A stretch of DNA of 64,000 bases, taken from positions 23,155,188-23,219,187 of the forward strand of contig JACGWO010000012.1 of NCBI GenBank assembly GCA_034509735.1, in the 5' to 3' direction. How positions within the stretch are numbered: position 1 is the first letter of the stretch; every line of letters begins with the position of its first letter. Under the pieces are notes generated by a model. The model was given only the letters and a program-made list of their open reading frames with translations, searched no databases and was not told the origin of the DNA. The stretch comes from Sesamum alatum. Its lineage: Eukaryota; Streptophyta; Magnoliopsida; Lamiales; Pedaliaceae. This document shows positions 49,151-60,683 of this stretch, piece by piece. A program made the position numbers and the translations under genes.

Positions 49151-52100
49151 ACTTATATGTAAATTATAATTATTATGAGATAAATTATATTCAACACATT
49201 TTGAGATTAGACTTAATTAAACAAAAATTCTTTGTCTTTGTTATGCGTTTATATTTAATTAGTTGCCGTAATGTTGTTGTGTGCATATAATAAATATTTT
49301 TTTAAAATTATAATATGTATTTATAATTAATTAGTTGTCATGTCCCACTGTTTCTGCGTACATATAATGAATAATTTTTTTATATTTTTAAAATTATATT
49401 ATAAACAAAAATAAAATATATATATATATGCACACCACATTAAAAACAAAGAAACAAATAAATAGATAAACAAAAGAAAACTAACTTATCAATTAATTTA
49501 AAATTTGATAAGTTGAATAACCAAGTTATCTTATCAGTTGAAGGATATTTTTCGGATCACAAAAAGCTAGTGGATAAGTGTTAAAACTGTCACTTTGTTT
49601 CTAGAGCACATCTTTTCTTTATATCAAAAGCGAATTTGTAAAATTTTATCCCTAGATAAGAGATGCATTTATAATTATAACTACAGCCTCGGTGAGTGTT
49701 TGAAATTTTATAAAATAAGGGAATTTTTGTGTATTTAAACATAACTTCGAGGAGCGTTGATGTAATTTACGTTAAATTATGATATACTATTTTCTGAATA
49801 TAAATATATCCTAAATTTCAATCATCAATAATTAATATATTGAATATCAATATCAAATACTTACAATTAACCAACAACTACTATTACAGTTTAGATGAAC
49901 AACCATGACTGCAACGCAACAATACTCACATATTAATAAAACTCGAACTCATACCATATCAGAAGGACTTTAACTTCGCCAACTAAACTAAACATTGTTT
50001 GTTAACTTCGATATGTAATTGATGATATAGAACTCGGGTACTGAAAAAGAATTATATGGGACTTGGAGGGGTATTTTAGTAAAATTTGTGTCTTAGAATT
50101 AATTCATTGTGTATATTAATACTATGAATGGATTTTGAATTTTGGTGTGTCATTTGAAAGAAAATAATATCATACTTAAAATTATGTAGTAGTATGTTAA
50201 ATATTTAGATATTCCATTTTCAATATTTATTGCTAAAATATAAAGTCCAAATATATTACTGTAGCATAAAGTATTTTAGTTTCTAGACATAAGGTTTGAT
50301 AACTATAATAGGAAAAGTGACATGGACAAATTTTAGTGACTAATCAAATTTTTGTTACCCCATTTATTGAATTTATTAAATACATAGTCAAAATTTAATA
50401 TATATATATATATATATAACCTAATAATGATTCAATATTCATTAATTACTATTTTAAATGATTTTTGTCAAAAATAATAGCCATGTTGTGCGGCACGATA
50501 ACTTACTGTGATTAAATTAAATTAAATTTGTGGAAGTATTCCAATGGAATAAGTTTGAATGTCTACTTTGTACTAAAGTACACCGTTGATTTTTCTAATT
50601 TACGTTATTTTTTTGACAACTTTTCAATGATTTAACATCGTTACTACTTAAGGTTGTAAATGATTTGAATCGAGTCGAACACATTATTATTCAAGTTTTT
50701 TTTTGAATTACTATCAAACTTCATAAATTATGTTTAAATTTGGTATTATTATTGATCTAGTCGAGCTCAAACAAGCTTTAATTGAATCAAACATGAGTCG
50801 AGTTTGAATAATTTAATATTTTAGAGTATATTTTATTATTTCTCCACTAATCGAATCGAGTTTAAAAGTTTATTGAACAAAAACTTCTGTCCAAATTTGG
50901 TTTATTAAGTTTGACAAGTCAAGTTCAAACGACTTTTATCTATCCATTTCAACCGATTATCCAATAGTTGAATTTAGTTTTCAACCCTATTACTACTTCA
51001 TATTACATTTAAAAGGAATACTATGTTAATTTTATCAATGCCATATTGGTCTTTTTTTTTATATAGAATTAATAATTATATGATTACACCAATATTTTAA
51101 TAAATTTAAATTGATTGATTAATATACCAATATAATAAAAAATAATAAGTGAGATAAATGCCCACGTATCTGATGGACCTCGAACCATGACCTGAACTTT
51201 AACCATTTGACTAAAACATATTTAATAATACTATTGTTATTTATTCAAAACAAATGTGTTACATATCCCTTCCATTCAAGCAATGGCCAATATTCAAAAT
51301 CAATATTAGGTTTCTTTAACAACATTCATTGAACAAACTTCAAAAATATTCATATAACATCAATTGCATCATTGAATATATATAATAATATAATTATTAA
51401 TTTATTAATTATTTCTAAATAATCCGTGCAATCTTTTAACAGCCAATCACCACCATGTTCATCCTCCACCTTTAATCATGTTTATCACTTGCTCTACTTT
51501 TAATCATACAATAATTTTTACTTCTAAAACCTTTGTCATTTCCGCTTAATTATATGTGCACAAGTATTACGTACTAAGGTTACTCGTATATATATATATA
51601 TATATATATATGGATAAATTATATTTTGCCATACGAACTATGCCCGTTTTACACTTTGCAATCTATATCTTTTTGATCAACTTATCATCTCAAAACAAAA
51701 TTTATATTTTGTCATGTACGATCGTTTTTCATTCGAAAAAACATAACATACAGTGCATATATAAAAAATATCAAAAATATCATATCGCATTAAAATTAAA
51801 TATCACATGTGCATAGTGCACTGTATATAATGTTTTTTCTAGCAAATAATCGACCGAAAAATGATCATACATGGGATTTGGATAGAATAGTTGGGGTTGC
51901 TTGGAGAGAGAGAGAGAGTTTGGATTGCCAGAGCTTGCGGCTCTAAATTAAACTCGCAATTTCTGGAAGAGCTTTTGCATGTGCAGTTGCCCCACTTCTG
52001 ATAAGGACTCTTCCTCATTTTTATTTTATTTTAGTTTTCGAATCAAAATCCAAAAACTGTGCTCACAACCCAAACACGTCCTCACTCCATCTTCCCAAAA

Positions 52101-52299
52101 ATATCATTCACCACAAATAAATAAATAAATAAATTATAAATAATGGATAATTATTAGGGTTGTTTTCCTTCTTCCCATTTTATTTTAATCTTTTATTTTG
52201 GTTGTTTGTCTTACATCACTTGGATGTTTTGCTAATTGGGCTTGTCAAGTAGTTCTTCTTCTTAGTATAAGAAGATTTTGCTTAAAACGTAACGTACAT
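49151..52299. other. Long AT-rich intergenic region
   Basis: No gene. It includes a family B-like fragment (49640-49775) and (TA)n tracts near 50400 and 51590. A loose foldback lies at 51740-51850 (acatacagtgcatatat versus gtgcactgtatataatgtt). The rest is unstructured AT-rich DNA. Confidence 0.5.
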
Positions 52300-52535
52300 G
52301 TTAAATTACATTGACACGATGTTTGGTCAAAATACATAAATATTTTCGATTTTTACATAAAATTACAGTTACAATAGTTGTAATTACAATTACATTTATA
52401 TTTAAAGATACGCAAATACTCTTCAAAAAATATTACACTAACAAACATTATGGGGTGTAATTGTAATTTTGGAAAAGACAGAAGTTATGTGTGTGTAATT
52501 TGAGCAAATCTTAAGAGGTGGCAATGTAATTTACT
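52300..52535. mobile_element. Family B foldback MITE, copy
   Basis: Starts gttaaattacattgacac and ends gtggcaatgtaatttactc, inverse of each other over about 18 bases. The centre is 'acaatagttgtaattacaattac'. About 236 bp, similar in layout to 18272-18516. Confidence 0.65.
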
Positions 52536-52855
52536 CTGTTTCAAATCATATTTTTTACATAAAATTTCAGTCGTAAAATTTCTGGATATTCTGTTGTTAA
52601 TATTAAATTACTGACTTTTAAAATAAATCACTTCTCTAAAAGTTCATTTTCAAGAAGTGAGAATCAGTGGTTTCTTCAAAATGCATTTTCCTGTACTTCT
52701 TATCTGGGAGCTTATTGAAAGTTGTCATTTTAATTTTACTTCTAAAGTATTTTTTAAAATATACATTTATAAAAAAAAATAATCTTTATTAATGGTAAAG
52801 GACTTCTGCCAAAACAAAAACAAAAAATACATTAGTGGAAAATATACTTTTTTTT

Positions 52856-53123
52856 GGGTTTTAATGTGATTTACCTCCCCGCGATATTACAAATGAGCAA
52901 ATTACTTTCCTATAAAAATAAAATAATAAGTTACCTCCCCATGTTCTTTAAAATGGAGCAATTTACCTCCCTGTTTAGGGAGGTAATTGCTCCAGTTTAG
53001 AAAACACGGGGAAGTTAATTGATTCATTGTAAAAAATATAGGGAGGTAAATTGCTATTTTTTTTTCATAACGGATAATTTACTTATTTACAATATCACAG
53101 GGGTGTTGTTTGCATTTTTCTCC
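52856..53123. mobile_element. Family C foldback MITE, copy 7
   Basis: GGGTTTTAATGTGATTTACC ... TTTGCATTTTTCTCC with the palindromic core 'cctgtttagggaggtaattgctcc'. Flanking duplication not clear. Confidence 0.8.
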
Positions 53124-53619
53124 GTTTTCTAAGATGAACTTTGATGTGCGATCCACCAACCTGCTACTTAAAATTTAAATTACTCAAAATAATACTCAAA
53201 ACGAGTTTGTACGTTTTTCTGATCTGTATTATATAATAGTTCGTTTCATAGTAATGTGATGAGTTTAAGTGGAGCGAAACTATTTATTCTCCGGTCTTCA
53301 TTTATTGGTGTGCTACTATTTGTATTGATTGTACTTACTTTATTCTTGAAAAAATTTAATTAAGTTAAACATCGAAATGCTCTCCAATTAATCCTGGTTT
53401 AATTTTAGAAAAAAATAAATATTCACAATATTATTTAATGCGTGTGGAGGAGACGTGTAAAATTGTGAGTATCTAGCCAATTCAATGTGTTGCTTAGAAG
53501 TCACGTGAACACACTTTTTACACATGTAAGGCTGCTGCTGCAAGCCATCAACACCAATTCAAAGCTCAATAATTTAATTTTAATACTTAGCCCTTTACAA
53601 CTATTTAAAATAATGGCAT

Positions 53620-54270
53620 AATTACATTTACCAATGTTGGCTTTGAGGCTTTTGGGTGTGAGTATGTATGGTTGATGGCTTTTAGGAATTATCCAGCTAA
53701 GAAAAAATGTATCGATGCCTCTGTGAGATGTATCCCATGATGTGCCAGAACTTTTTATAAAAACTTGGGGGAAAATCATTTGGAACCGGGCTATTGAATG
53801 ATGTCATTTCAAAAACTGTGGTTCGAATTTCCTCCTTGAAGGCGCCAAACAGATTTCAAGGTTATCATCTGCAATCACAATGCTAGGCAAAATTTCCTGA
53901 AATTGGTTACAGGAACGGTGGGGTTGTGAGTACACAAAATTAGATTGGAACAATGATTTAAAGAATATGGAAAATTCATTACCAATGTGTTTCGAGTCAG
54001 TGACCACATTAATATACCTTGACTTGATTAAGTGGATGAAATTTGCCTTGGATTGGAGGACCACTGTGAGATAGAAAAATTTGGTGTTCGCATCCCCATC
54101 CTCAAGCCATCTTTGTTTGGATTTTTGGCTCCATTTTACTCGTAATCGTGTTAGTTGTTCATCAAGATCAACCTGTAAATGCTCATGGAGTTCAAGAATT
54201 TCGCTAGTTTGATCATATGGTTGGAGGTCTTCAATCTTCGTTTATGGCATTGATACAGTCTTCACACCAA
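53620..54270 (-). pseudogene. Start of the reverse-transcriptase region, second LINE
   Basis: Peptides such as KANFIHLIKSRYINVVTDSK, HIGNEFSIFFKSLF and, after shifts, the segment ending FFLSWIIPKSHQPYILTPKS correspond to the linker and first RT block. The sequence loses LINE character near 53620, before the catalytic motifs. Confidence 0.65.
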
Positions 54271-54398
54271 CCAATCACATTCTGATTCCATTTTTGAAGT
54301 TCCATACGGAGTTCCTCAATAGAGAGTGCAATCGAGTTGCCGAATTACCTGCACCAGGATCTAAACAGACATCAACCACGAGAGATTCACAAGAGAAA

Positions 54399-54990
54399 TC
54401 ACGGAACCACATTCCTCAAAGTAAAATGGACGGGGACGGTTTGGGTTGTTTGGGTATGTATCAAGGAGGAGAGGACAATAATCAGATGCAATAGGTGGCA
54501 AATGGATAATATGTGCTTTAGGGTACATGAGACACCATTCTGCGTTAGCGACACCCTATCAAGTCTAGACTGTATGTTGGCCATACCCGGCCTTTTATTA
54601 GACCAAGTGAATTTGTATCCTGAGAAACCTAGATCAATGAGGTTGCACGTGTCAAGTTCATATCCCAGTGCGTTCCTAGATGTAGACACAAAAGGTTTTC
54701 CCCCTCTCTTTTTCTCTTGGGCCAAAACAACGTTAAAATCCTCCATTACCAACCAAGGACTAGAAAAAGATTGGTGGATATCATTTAAACAGTGCCAAAA
54801 CATAGGTTTAGAGCTCGTGCCAGCAGGACAATGAACACTAGTAAATTGCCACGGGTGGGGATACGCATTTAAGAAGAAAAGGGCATTGATCATCTATGAA
54901 TTTTTCAAAATAACATTAACAGAAATACTAGCAGTCTAAGAAATGGATAAACTACCAGATTTATTTACAGTAGGTACAAAATCAGTAAAT
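54399..54990 (-). pseudogene. Endonuclease part of ORF2, second LINE
   Basis: Contains FTSVHCPAGTSSKPMFWHCL, SPWLVMEDFNVVLAQEKKRG (the GDFN motif reads EDFN), LIDLGFSGYKFTWSNKRPGM and IQSRLDRV. These are typical of the middle of the LINE endonuclease. The first part of the domain is missing or unrecognisable upstream of 54990. Confidence 0.8.
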
Positions 54991-55389
54991 ATGACTACTC
55001 CTTCGACCCCTTTGGGCTCTCGGTAATGTCGGAGATTGATAAGAATTTTTCCATCAGGTTCACTGGGCTCTGTTCTTGACAGCATGTGACTACCATTTCA
55101 TTTTCTGTAGCATGTTGTTTCCGAGATTGGTTCCTGCCTCTTTCTTTCATCCTGATGACTTTCCTGTTTTTTTGTATTGTCATCTTTTCTTTCACAAGTT
55201 CTAGTACAAGCCCAGTGTTTCTGTCGCCAGTCATTGGAGTCATAGGTAGTTCACAGGTAGTTTGGCTGGAGTATTCATGTTCAATGTTCAGGTGTGGGGA
55301 AGGACGGGGATTTTCAGAGGTTCTCAGTTTTTTTGTGAATGTTGTTCATGTCAAGGGGAGATAGTGGGCTTCTTTTCATAGAAATCAAT

Positions 55390-56690
55390 CGTTTAGATGG
55401 CTGGCTGAGAGTGTTATGGACTTGGGTTGTGTAATACTTTTGTCAACCCGGGTATGATTGGCTTGGGCAATGTTGACTTTGGGTATTGGGTTTAGGGTCC
55501 AAGATTCACGGATTGATTTTATTGGATTCTGGTGGTGGTGTAGAAAATGGGCCAAGCTAGGCGGGAAGTTGGGGGAAATTGACCCAAGTGTCATGGGTCC
55601 ACTTTGTGCATTTTCTGGGGTTTGATGCATAAAGGTAGAAGGTTTTAGGCGGGAGGGGTTTGAGTTGTTTTTGGGCTTAGTGTTTGGGGGGAAGTTTTGC
55701 AGGTCTGTTGGTGGGTGTATTTAATGTCAACGTTTTCTCAATTGTGCTAACTTCGTCGGGAGGGCTGGGTATGTCAACTGTAAGTTTTGCAGTGGTTTCT
55801 TTGGGGATAATTTTTGGGGTATTATTATATTGTGGTCATGGATGGGGAGGGTTACGATCTGATTCGAGGTGGGATTTTTTGTTGCCGGCCAATTGGTCGG
55901 GGCCTTTTTCGGCAGCATTTTTTCTATATTCAGACAGGAATGGGTTTGGGATGGACGAATTTCTCGCCTTGATCCAGAGGCCAAATCTGTAGGGATGTGC
56001 GAGGTCTGTCGAAGCTTGGGGTTTAGAATGGCAAGAACTCAATTTATCACCCCAGGACTCCACATTTATGACGGAATCACTAAGCCTCTCATACCTGATT
56101 TCTAATATGCGGACTTCGCTACTCGGGCCAGTGAACTTTATGTGATCAATGAGTGGACCCAAGATGGCAACTTCAATGTGGACTAGGAGGACTTTTCTCC
56201 ATCACTTACTTTCTGCTTTTAAATCAGTATAGATGAACTTTCCAATCGAATTTCTGATTTCTTCCACCGTAATTTTGTTCATGAGCATGACTGGTAGTCC
56301 ACCGAATTGAGCCCAGATTTGGAACCTGGTGAGGTCAACTTCTTCGAGGGTTTTCTCCGGGAGCCAAGGTTTCAAGACGATGAGATTCCCACGGAGTGCC
56401 CAAGGGCTGAGCTTCTATATTCTCTTGCGATCTTCGTTACTGTCAAGGAGAAATGCCAGGCTGTTTTGTTCAATGGTGTTTATTTTGGTTTTTGGTGGGA
56501 TGTTCCATGCTTTGGTGAGTGTGGATCCGATGGTGTTGGTATTCAAGGGCTTTTCGCAGATAATATTTGCGATGATGGGTTAATGGGTGGTTTGGTGTGG
56601 GGAAAGAGGTGGAGGGTTTTCTTCCTCATTATATTTTAGGAGGGATTTTTTTTGCAGTGAGGTAGTAACTAAGTCGGTATCTTCCATGGC
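55390..56690 (-). pseudogene. ORF1 of the second LINE (DUF4283, degenerate knuckle)
   Basis: Begins near MEDTDLVTTSLQKKSLLKYN, then DUF4283-like peptides across several frames: NIICEKPLNTNTIGSTLTKA, LSPWALRGNLIVLKPWLPEK, and VDLTRFQIWAQFGGLPVMLM. A degenerate zinc knuckle (GDKLSSCH) and the downstream HPYRFGLWIKARN motif follow. Stops and frameshifts are frequent. Confidence 0.75.
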
Positions 56691-56829
56691 TGCTATTGTC
56701 AGGGCCAAATCGACAATAAATGGGGTGGGGTCAACAAGGAAGGAAGGTGGCGAAACAGATGGATTAGCAATAAACGATGGATTTCTGGTCGCCGACAGAT
56801 GAGGGGGCCTCACGTGCATAACATAACAA

Positions 56830-58339
56830 GACTTTTATCCTTGGCGGTGTTTTCAAATGTTTAGAATAAGAGATGACCATCGTATTATTAAAAATAAATT
56901 GAAAATAGTGATTTTAATTTGAAGTTGCTTTCGAACTACTTAAATTAAAGTGATTTAAGTCAAAATCTATAAACAACTCTCTAGATATTAAGTTGTTTTT
57001 CCAAATATTTCAATTTTAACTTGTTCCCACTTTCCCTTTATTTTCAAGTTCTTTTTTACTTTTTTTATTGTTTAATCTATAATTTTCTCTATAATTTATT
57101 TTTATTATAAAAATACAAACTATTGAAAACACCTCTTAAATTACTAGTCAGTTTTTTTTTTTTTTTTTTTTTTATTACTAGAGTCAGCTTAGATAGTTAT
57201 CTATAGGTGGGAACCACAAAGAACTACATGTATACATGTGTCTATGTGCATGTATGTATGCATATTAAAATGCACCAAACTTGTCCTAATACACCAATTT
57301 TTGCCTAATGTTGTTTCCAACATATACATCATTGTCTTATAGTTTCCAGTCTAAAGATAACACGACAATAGCCGGCATTTTTTAGCCACGTTGGACTTTA
57401 ATGTTACATTTGAACTGATAAATTATTAGACATTAATGTTATATTTGTATTGTTATATTTGTATTGATGAATTTAAATTTGAAAAAAGAATTTGAATAAA
57501 CAAAATCAAATAACTCATATCAAAATAATTTAAAATCCATCCATATTCAATAAAATATAGTTAAAAAAACAGGATTAAAGGATTTCAAATCCTTGAATTT
57601 AAAATAATCCAAATAAATCCAAGGATTTTAACAATACATCAATCTAAATGAATTCGGAGATAATTAGTACAATTTTTTTTTATTTATTTTCAATGCTAAA
57701 TTTTTTATAATGTTACTGTTTTTTTCTTTTATTTTTTTTAGAAGTGAAGCGATGAACTGTCATTTATTTTAAATAAATTAATTATATTCATTCATATCAA
57801 ATATCTCATATTTAATAACTAACCAACATTTATAACAGTTCATAATAATCATCTACTATAAAATAGAACTACACCTACTATTAAGTAGAACAGCATCACA
57901 GATGTTGACGGGATACCCATAATTTCTTCTCTCACTCTTCTCTCAATAACTTATCATAACACCCTTCTATTTTTGTTACTATGCATTTATTTATTCAATG
58001 AAAAGATTGTTTACATTAAAATTTTTGAAATAAATTATCAATTAAATGTCCTAACAAATTGTCTAATGATTGAATTCCAAATTAAAGTCCATAACAAACT
58101 TGTGTTTTATATATATTTTGATGTGGATAAATTTGCAATAAGCACCTACTAAACTTTGGTCTTTGTGCATTTTGAATTTTTGATGTATTGATCAAGATAA
58201 AAATACAAAATAATTCATTTATTATGGATTGACTAATTGAATCGATGTATATTTAATTACTATTGTTAGAATATTAGTCTAATAAAAAACCCATGATACT
58301 CAAGCCGGACATGAATAAGCTACAAGTTAAAACCTTATG
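56830..58339. other. AT-rich intergenic DNA
   Basis: No gene. It includes a poly(T) run of more than 20 at about 57151. Around 57395-57660 the old repeat sequence resembles 12540-12830. Confidence 0.5.
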
Positions 58340-58626
58340 TCATTTATACTATTATATAAAAGAACCTCTTTTTTAGTCGCAAATGACGGTTAATGATACC
58401 GCCGCACCATTTTTCTGTAATACCAAAAATAATCCTCAACTGATATGATAACTACTTTATCAACTTTTTAAATTTTATATCAATTGATAAATTACTTTTT
58501 TCTTTCTTTCCTTCTTTTTTCAACGTAATGTGTTAGTTTATTATTTTACTTTTATTTATAATATATTTTAAAGCGTAAAAAATTATTTAGTATATACACG
58601 CAGGAACAACGTGCCACAACAGCTAG
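58340..58626 (+). mobile_element. Non-autonomous Helitron-like element, copy 2
   Basis: Aligns with copy 1 at 29831 throughout. It ends gtgccacaacagCTAG followed by T, with CACG...CGTG before it. The left end is TCATTTATACTATTATAT, so the TC is present, though the base before it is G rather than A and the first bases differ from copy 1. Confidence 0.68.
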
Positions 58627-59217
58627 TGCATATAAAAAGGGAGTCCCTATGACACAATGATACAAACATACAACATATTCACTGCTACCATAAAGTGCTG
58701 CAACTACGGGGTTCCACGTCTGAACTTCAAATCTTAAATACCTTGATAATAAATTTAAAAATAGTTTGTAATTTGCTCCAACAAATTCAGAGAAAATTAT
58801 GCAGTCACCCCTCGGATGTGACGAAATTACACATCCGTGTTTAAGAACAAACTTCCACCCTTAGATTGCAATTTCGAGCGAAGAATTAGGGAGATGTAGT
58901 CTTAATTTTTAGAGATTATAACTTGTTAATTTAAATTCATACACTATTTATTTGTCCATATATTTTTAGTCAGTTTTAACTTTTTTGTAAATTTGATATG
59001 TGTGAACTAAGATATATTTTAAATATTAATAATTATTTTGTTAATTTTAATTTAATTGTGAACATACAATAGCGTAACTGTAAAAGGAAGTCTAAGTAGC
59101 AATAATTTAAACCAGTCCGTATAAACTTAGATCTAATTTTGGGCCAACGTTCAAACGAAGTTTTATATGTAACATGCTGGGCTTAGAGCCCACTCCTTAG
59201 CACACAAATTCTTTTTA
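58627..59217. other. Non-coding spacer
   Basis: No gene or clear element recognised. Ordinary AT-rich DNA with one GC-richer patch near 58810-58870. Confidence 0.5.
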
Positions 59218-59722
59218 GGGATAATTACGTCGTCCTCTTATGAAATTTAGTAGAATTATACATTAACTTTTTGTAATTTAAGAAATTACATCAACTACTT
59301 TTGCGGTTATTTCTGTCCAACAAATTGATCTATTCGTTAGTTCAAATTTATGAAATTTGCAGATATAAGCAGAAAAATAGAATGAAAATTATATTAACCA
59401 CATATTGATTTATTACTAGCTAATTGCAACAAATATTTCTGACCAAATTACCCTTACACATTAATGCATACGATGAGGTATATATTCATCCTCGTAAAGG
59501 TAGTTTGGTCAGAAAAGAATTGTTTGACCTACTACAAGTATGTAAGTCAATCGGGAGTAAATGTAGTTTTCATTCAACTTTTTTGTTGATATCAGGAAAT
59601 TCTGTAAATGTTACTAACAGACAAATTTGTTTGTTGGAGAAAGCAAAATATAATTTCTCAAACTGCAGAAGATTTACATATAATAACATCAAACCTAATG
59701 AGAATACAATGCAACTATCCCA
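59218..59722. mobile_element. Family F foldback MITE, copy 2
   Basis: GGGATAATTACGTCGTCC ... GCAACTATCCC. Flanks ATTCTTTTTA and ATTCGTTTA are similar with one indel. The body matches 25865-26394 in order, including the 'cacattaatgcatacga' and 'ttcattcaacttttttgttgatatc' phrases. Confidence 0.8.
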
Positions 59723-60234
59723 TTCGTTTACAATAAGGAATAGAATTAACGAATTTCGCAAATTCTACACATGTACGTATTTCTTAGATATATAATATTG
59801 AATATTAAGTTAAACTTAAATATATAGTATCAAATATTAAAATTTTTGAATAAGATTTTATATTACTGTCGAATTTACATCAGTAAAAAATAAAATTGGA
59901 TCGTAAACATAATTATAATTCAACAGGATAATATTATGATTAAAAAGAAAAGAGAAAGACGGTACAATCAAAGAGAAAAAAGACGAGCATTTGCATAAAT
60001 AGATAAAATTTTATTAAATAAAAAAGTTATGAGCATTTCAAATTTAAACAAATCAAGTTATACTATTTTATGTCTTGGTTTATGTATTCTTTGTTATTAC
60101 ATGACAAATTTTGGTATCTCATGTTAGTGCAGGAGTTATGTGCTTTTTATCAAATTCTTCATTTTTCTGAGTGATTATATTAAATTCATTATTATATCAT
60201 AAAAGAATAATTAATAGCTAACCATTTACTTTTA

Positions 60235-60661
60235 GGGTAAATTACAGCTACATCCCTTGAGATTTGACATAATTATAAATACCCGCTCATTGTTTGAAAA
60301 ATTACAAATATCCTCTGAGGTTTGTAACCGTATAACAAATAATCAATTTCCATCCATTTTTATGAGTGAACTGACCAGAACGCCCTCACGCAAATTGAAT
60401 TATTCTTAAATTTTTTTGAATTTTTTTGGACTACAATGCACAGGGAGAGGTTTTTTAAAGTTTTTTACACAGATGAGCAATAATGCAATTCGCCTTGGTT
60501 GATTTTTTTTATAATTTTAACTAAAAATTAAATAGCAAAATGGTCAATTTTAGACATTTGGTTAAAAATTACAAATCTCATAGGGGTATATGTAATTTGT
60601 CAAACAATGAGGGGTATTTGTAATTATGCCAAACCTCTGGAAAGGTGGTTGTAATTTACCC
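60235..60661. mobile_element. Family A foldback MITE, copy 3
   Basis: GGGTAAATTACAGCTACATC ... GGTTGTAATTTACCC. Flanks TTTACTTTTA and TTTATTTTTA agree at 9 of 10. 427 bp, closely matching copies 1 and 2. Confidence 0.88.
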
Positions 60662-60683
60662 TTTATTTTTAACAATTACCAAT

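Larger units (their letters stand above)
53620..56690 (-). mobile_element. Second L1-type LINE, minus strand, missing its 3' part
   Basis: On the minus strand, ORF1 pieces (56690 to about 55390), the endonuclease (54990 to about 54400) and the segment leading into reverse transcriptase (54250 to about 53620) appear in the right order. The conserved RT motifs, zf-RVT and the 3' end are absent. All frames are broken. No target duplication was found. It is a different LINE family from the 7304-12518 copy, to judge by its protein sequence. Confidence 0.75.

Noticed and set aside
49100..49290. Overlapping plus-strand frames after 48916
   Set aside because: They overlap the likely promoter or first exon of the Atos-homolog gene and are rich in (TA)n-coded Tyr/Ile.
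59424..59795. 123-codon plus-strand frame
   Set aside because: It falls almost entirely inside family F MITE copy 2, which is non-coding in its other copy.
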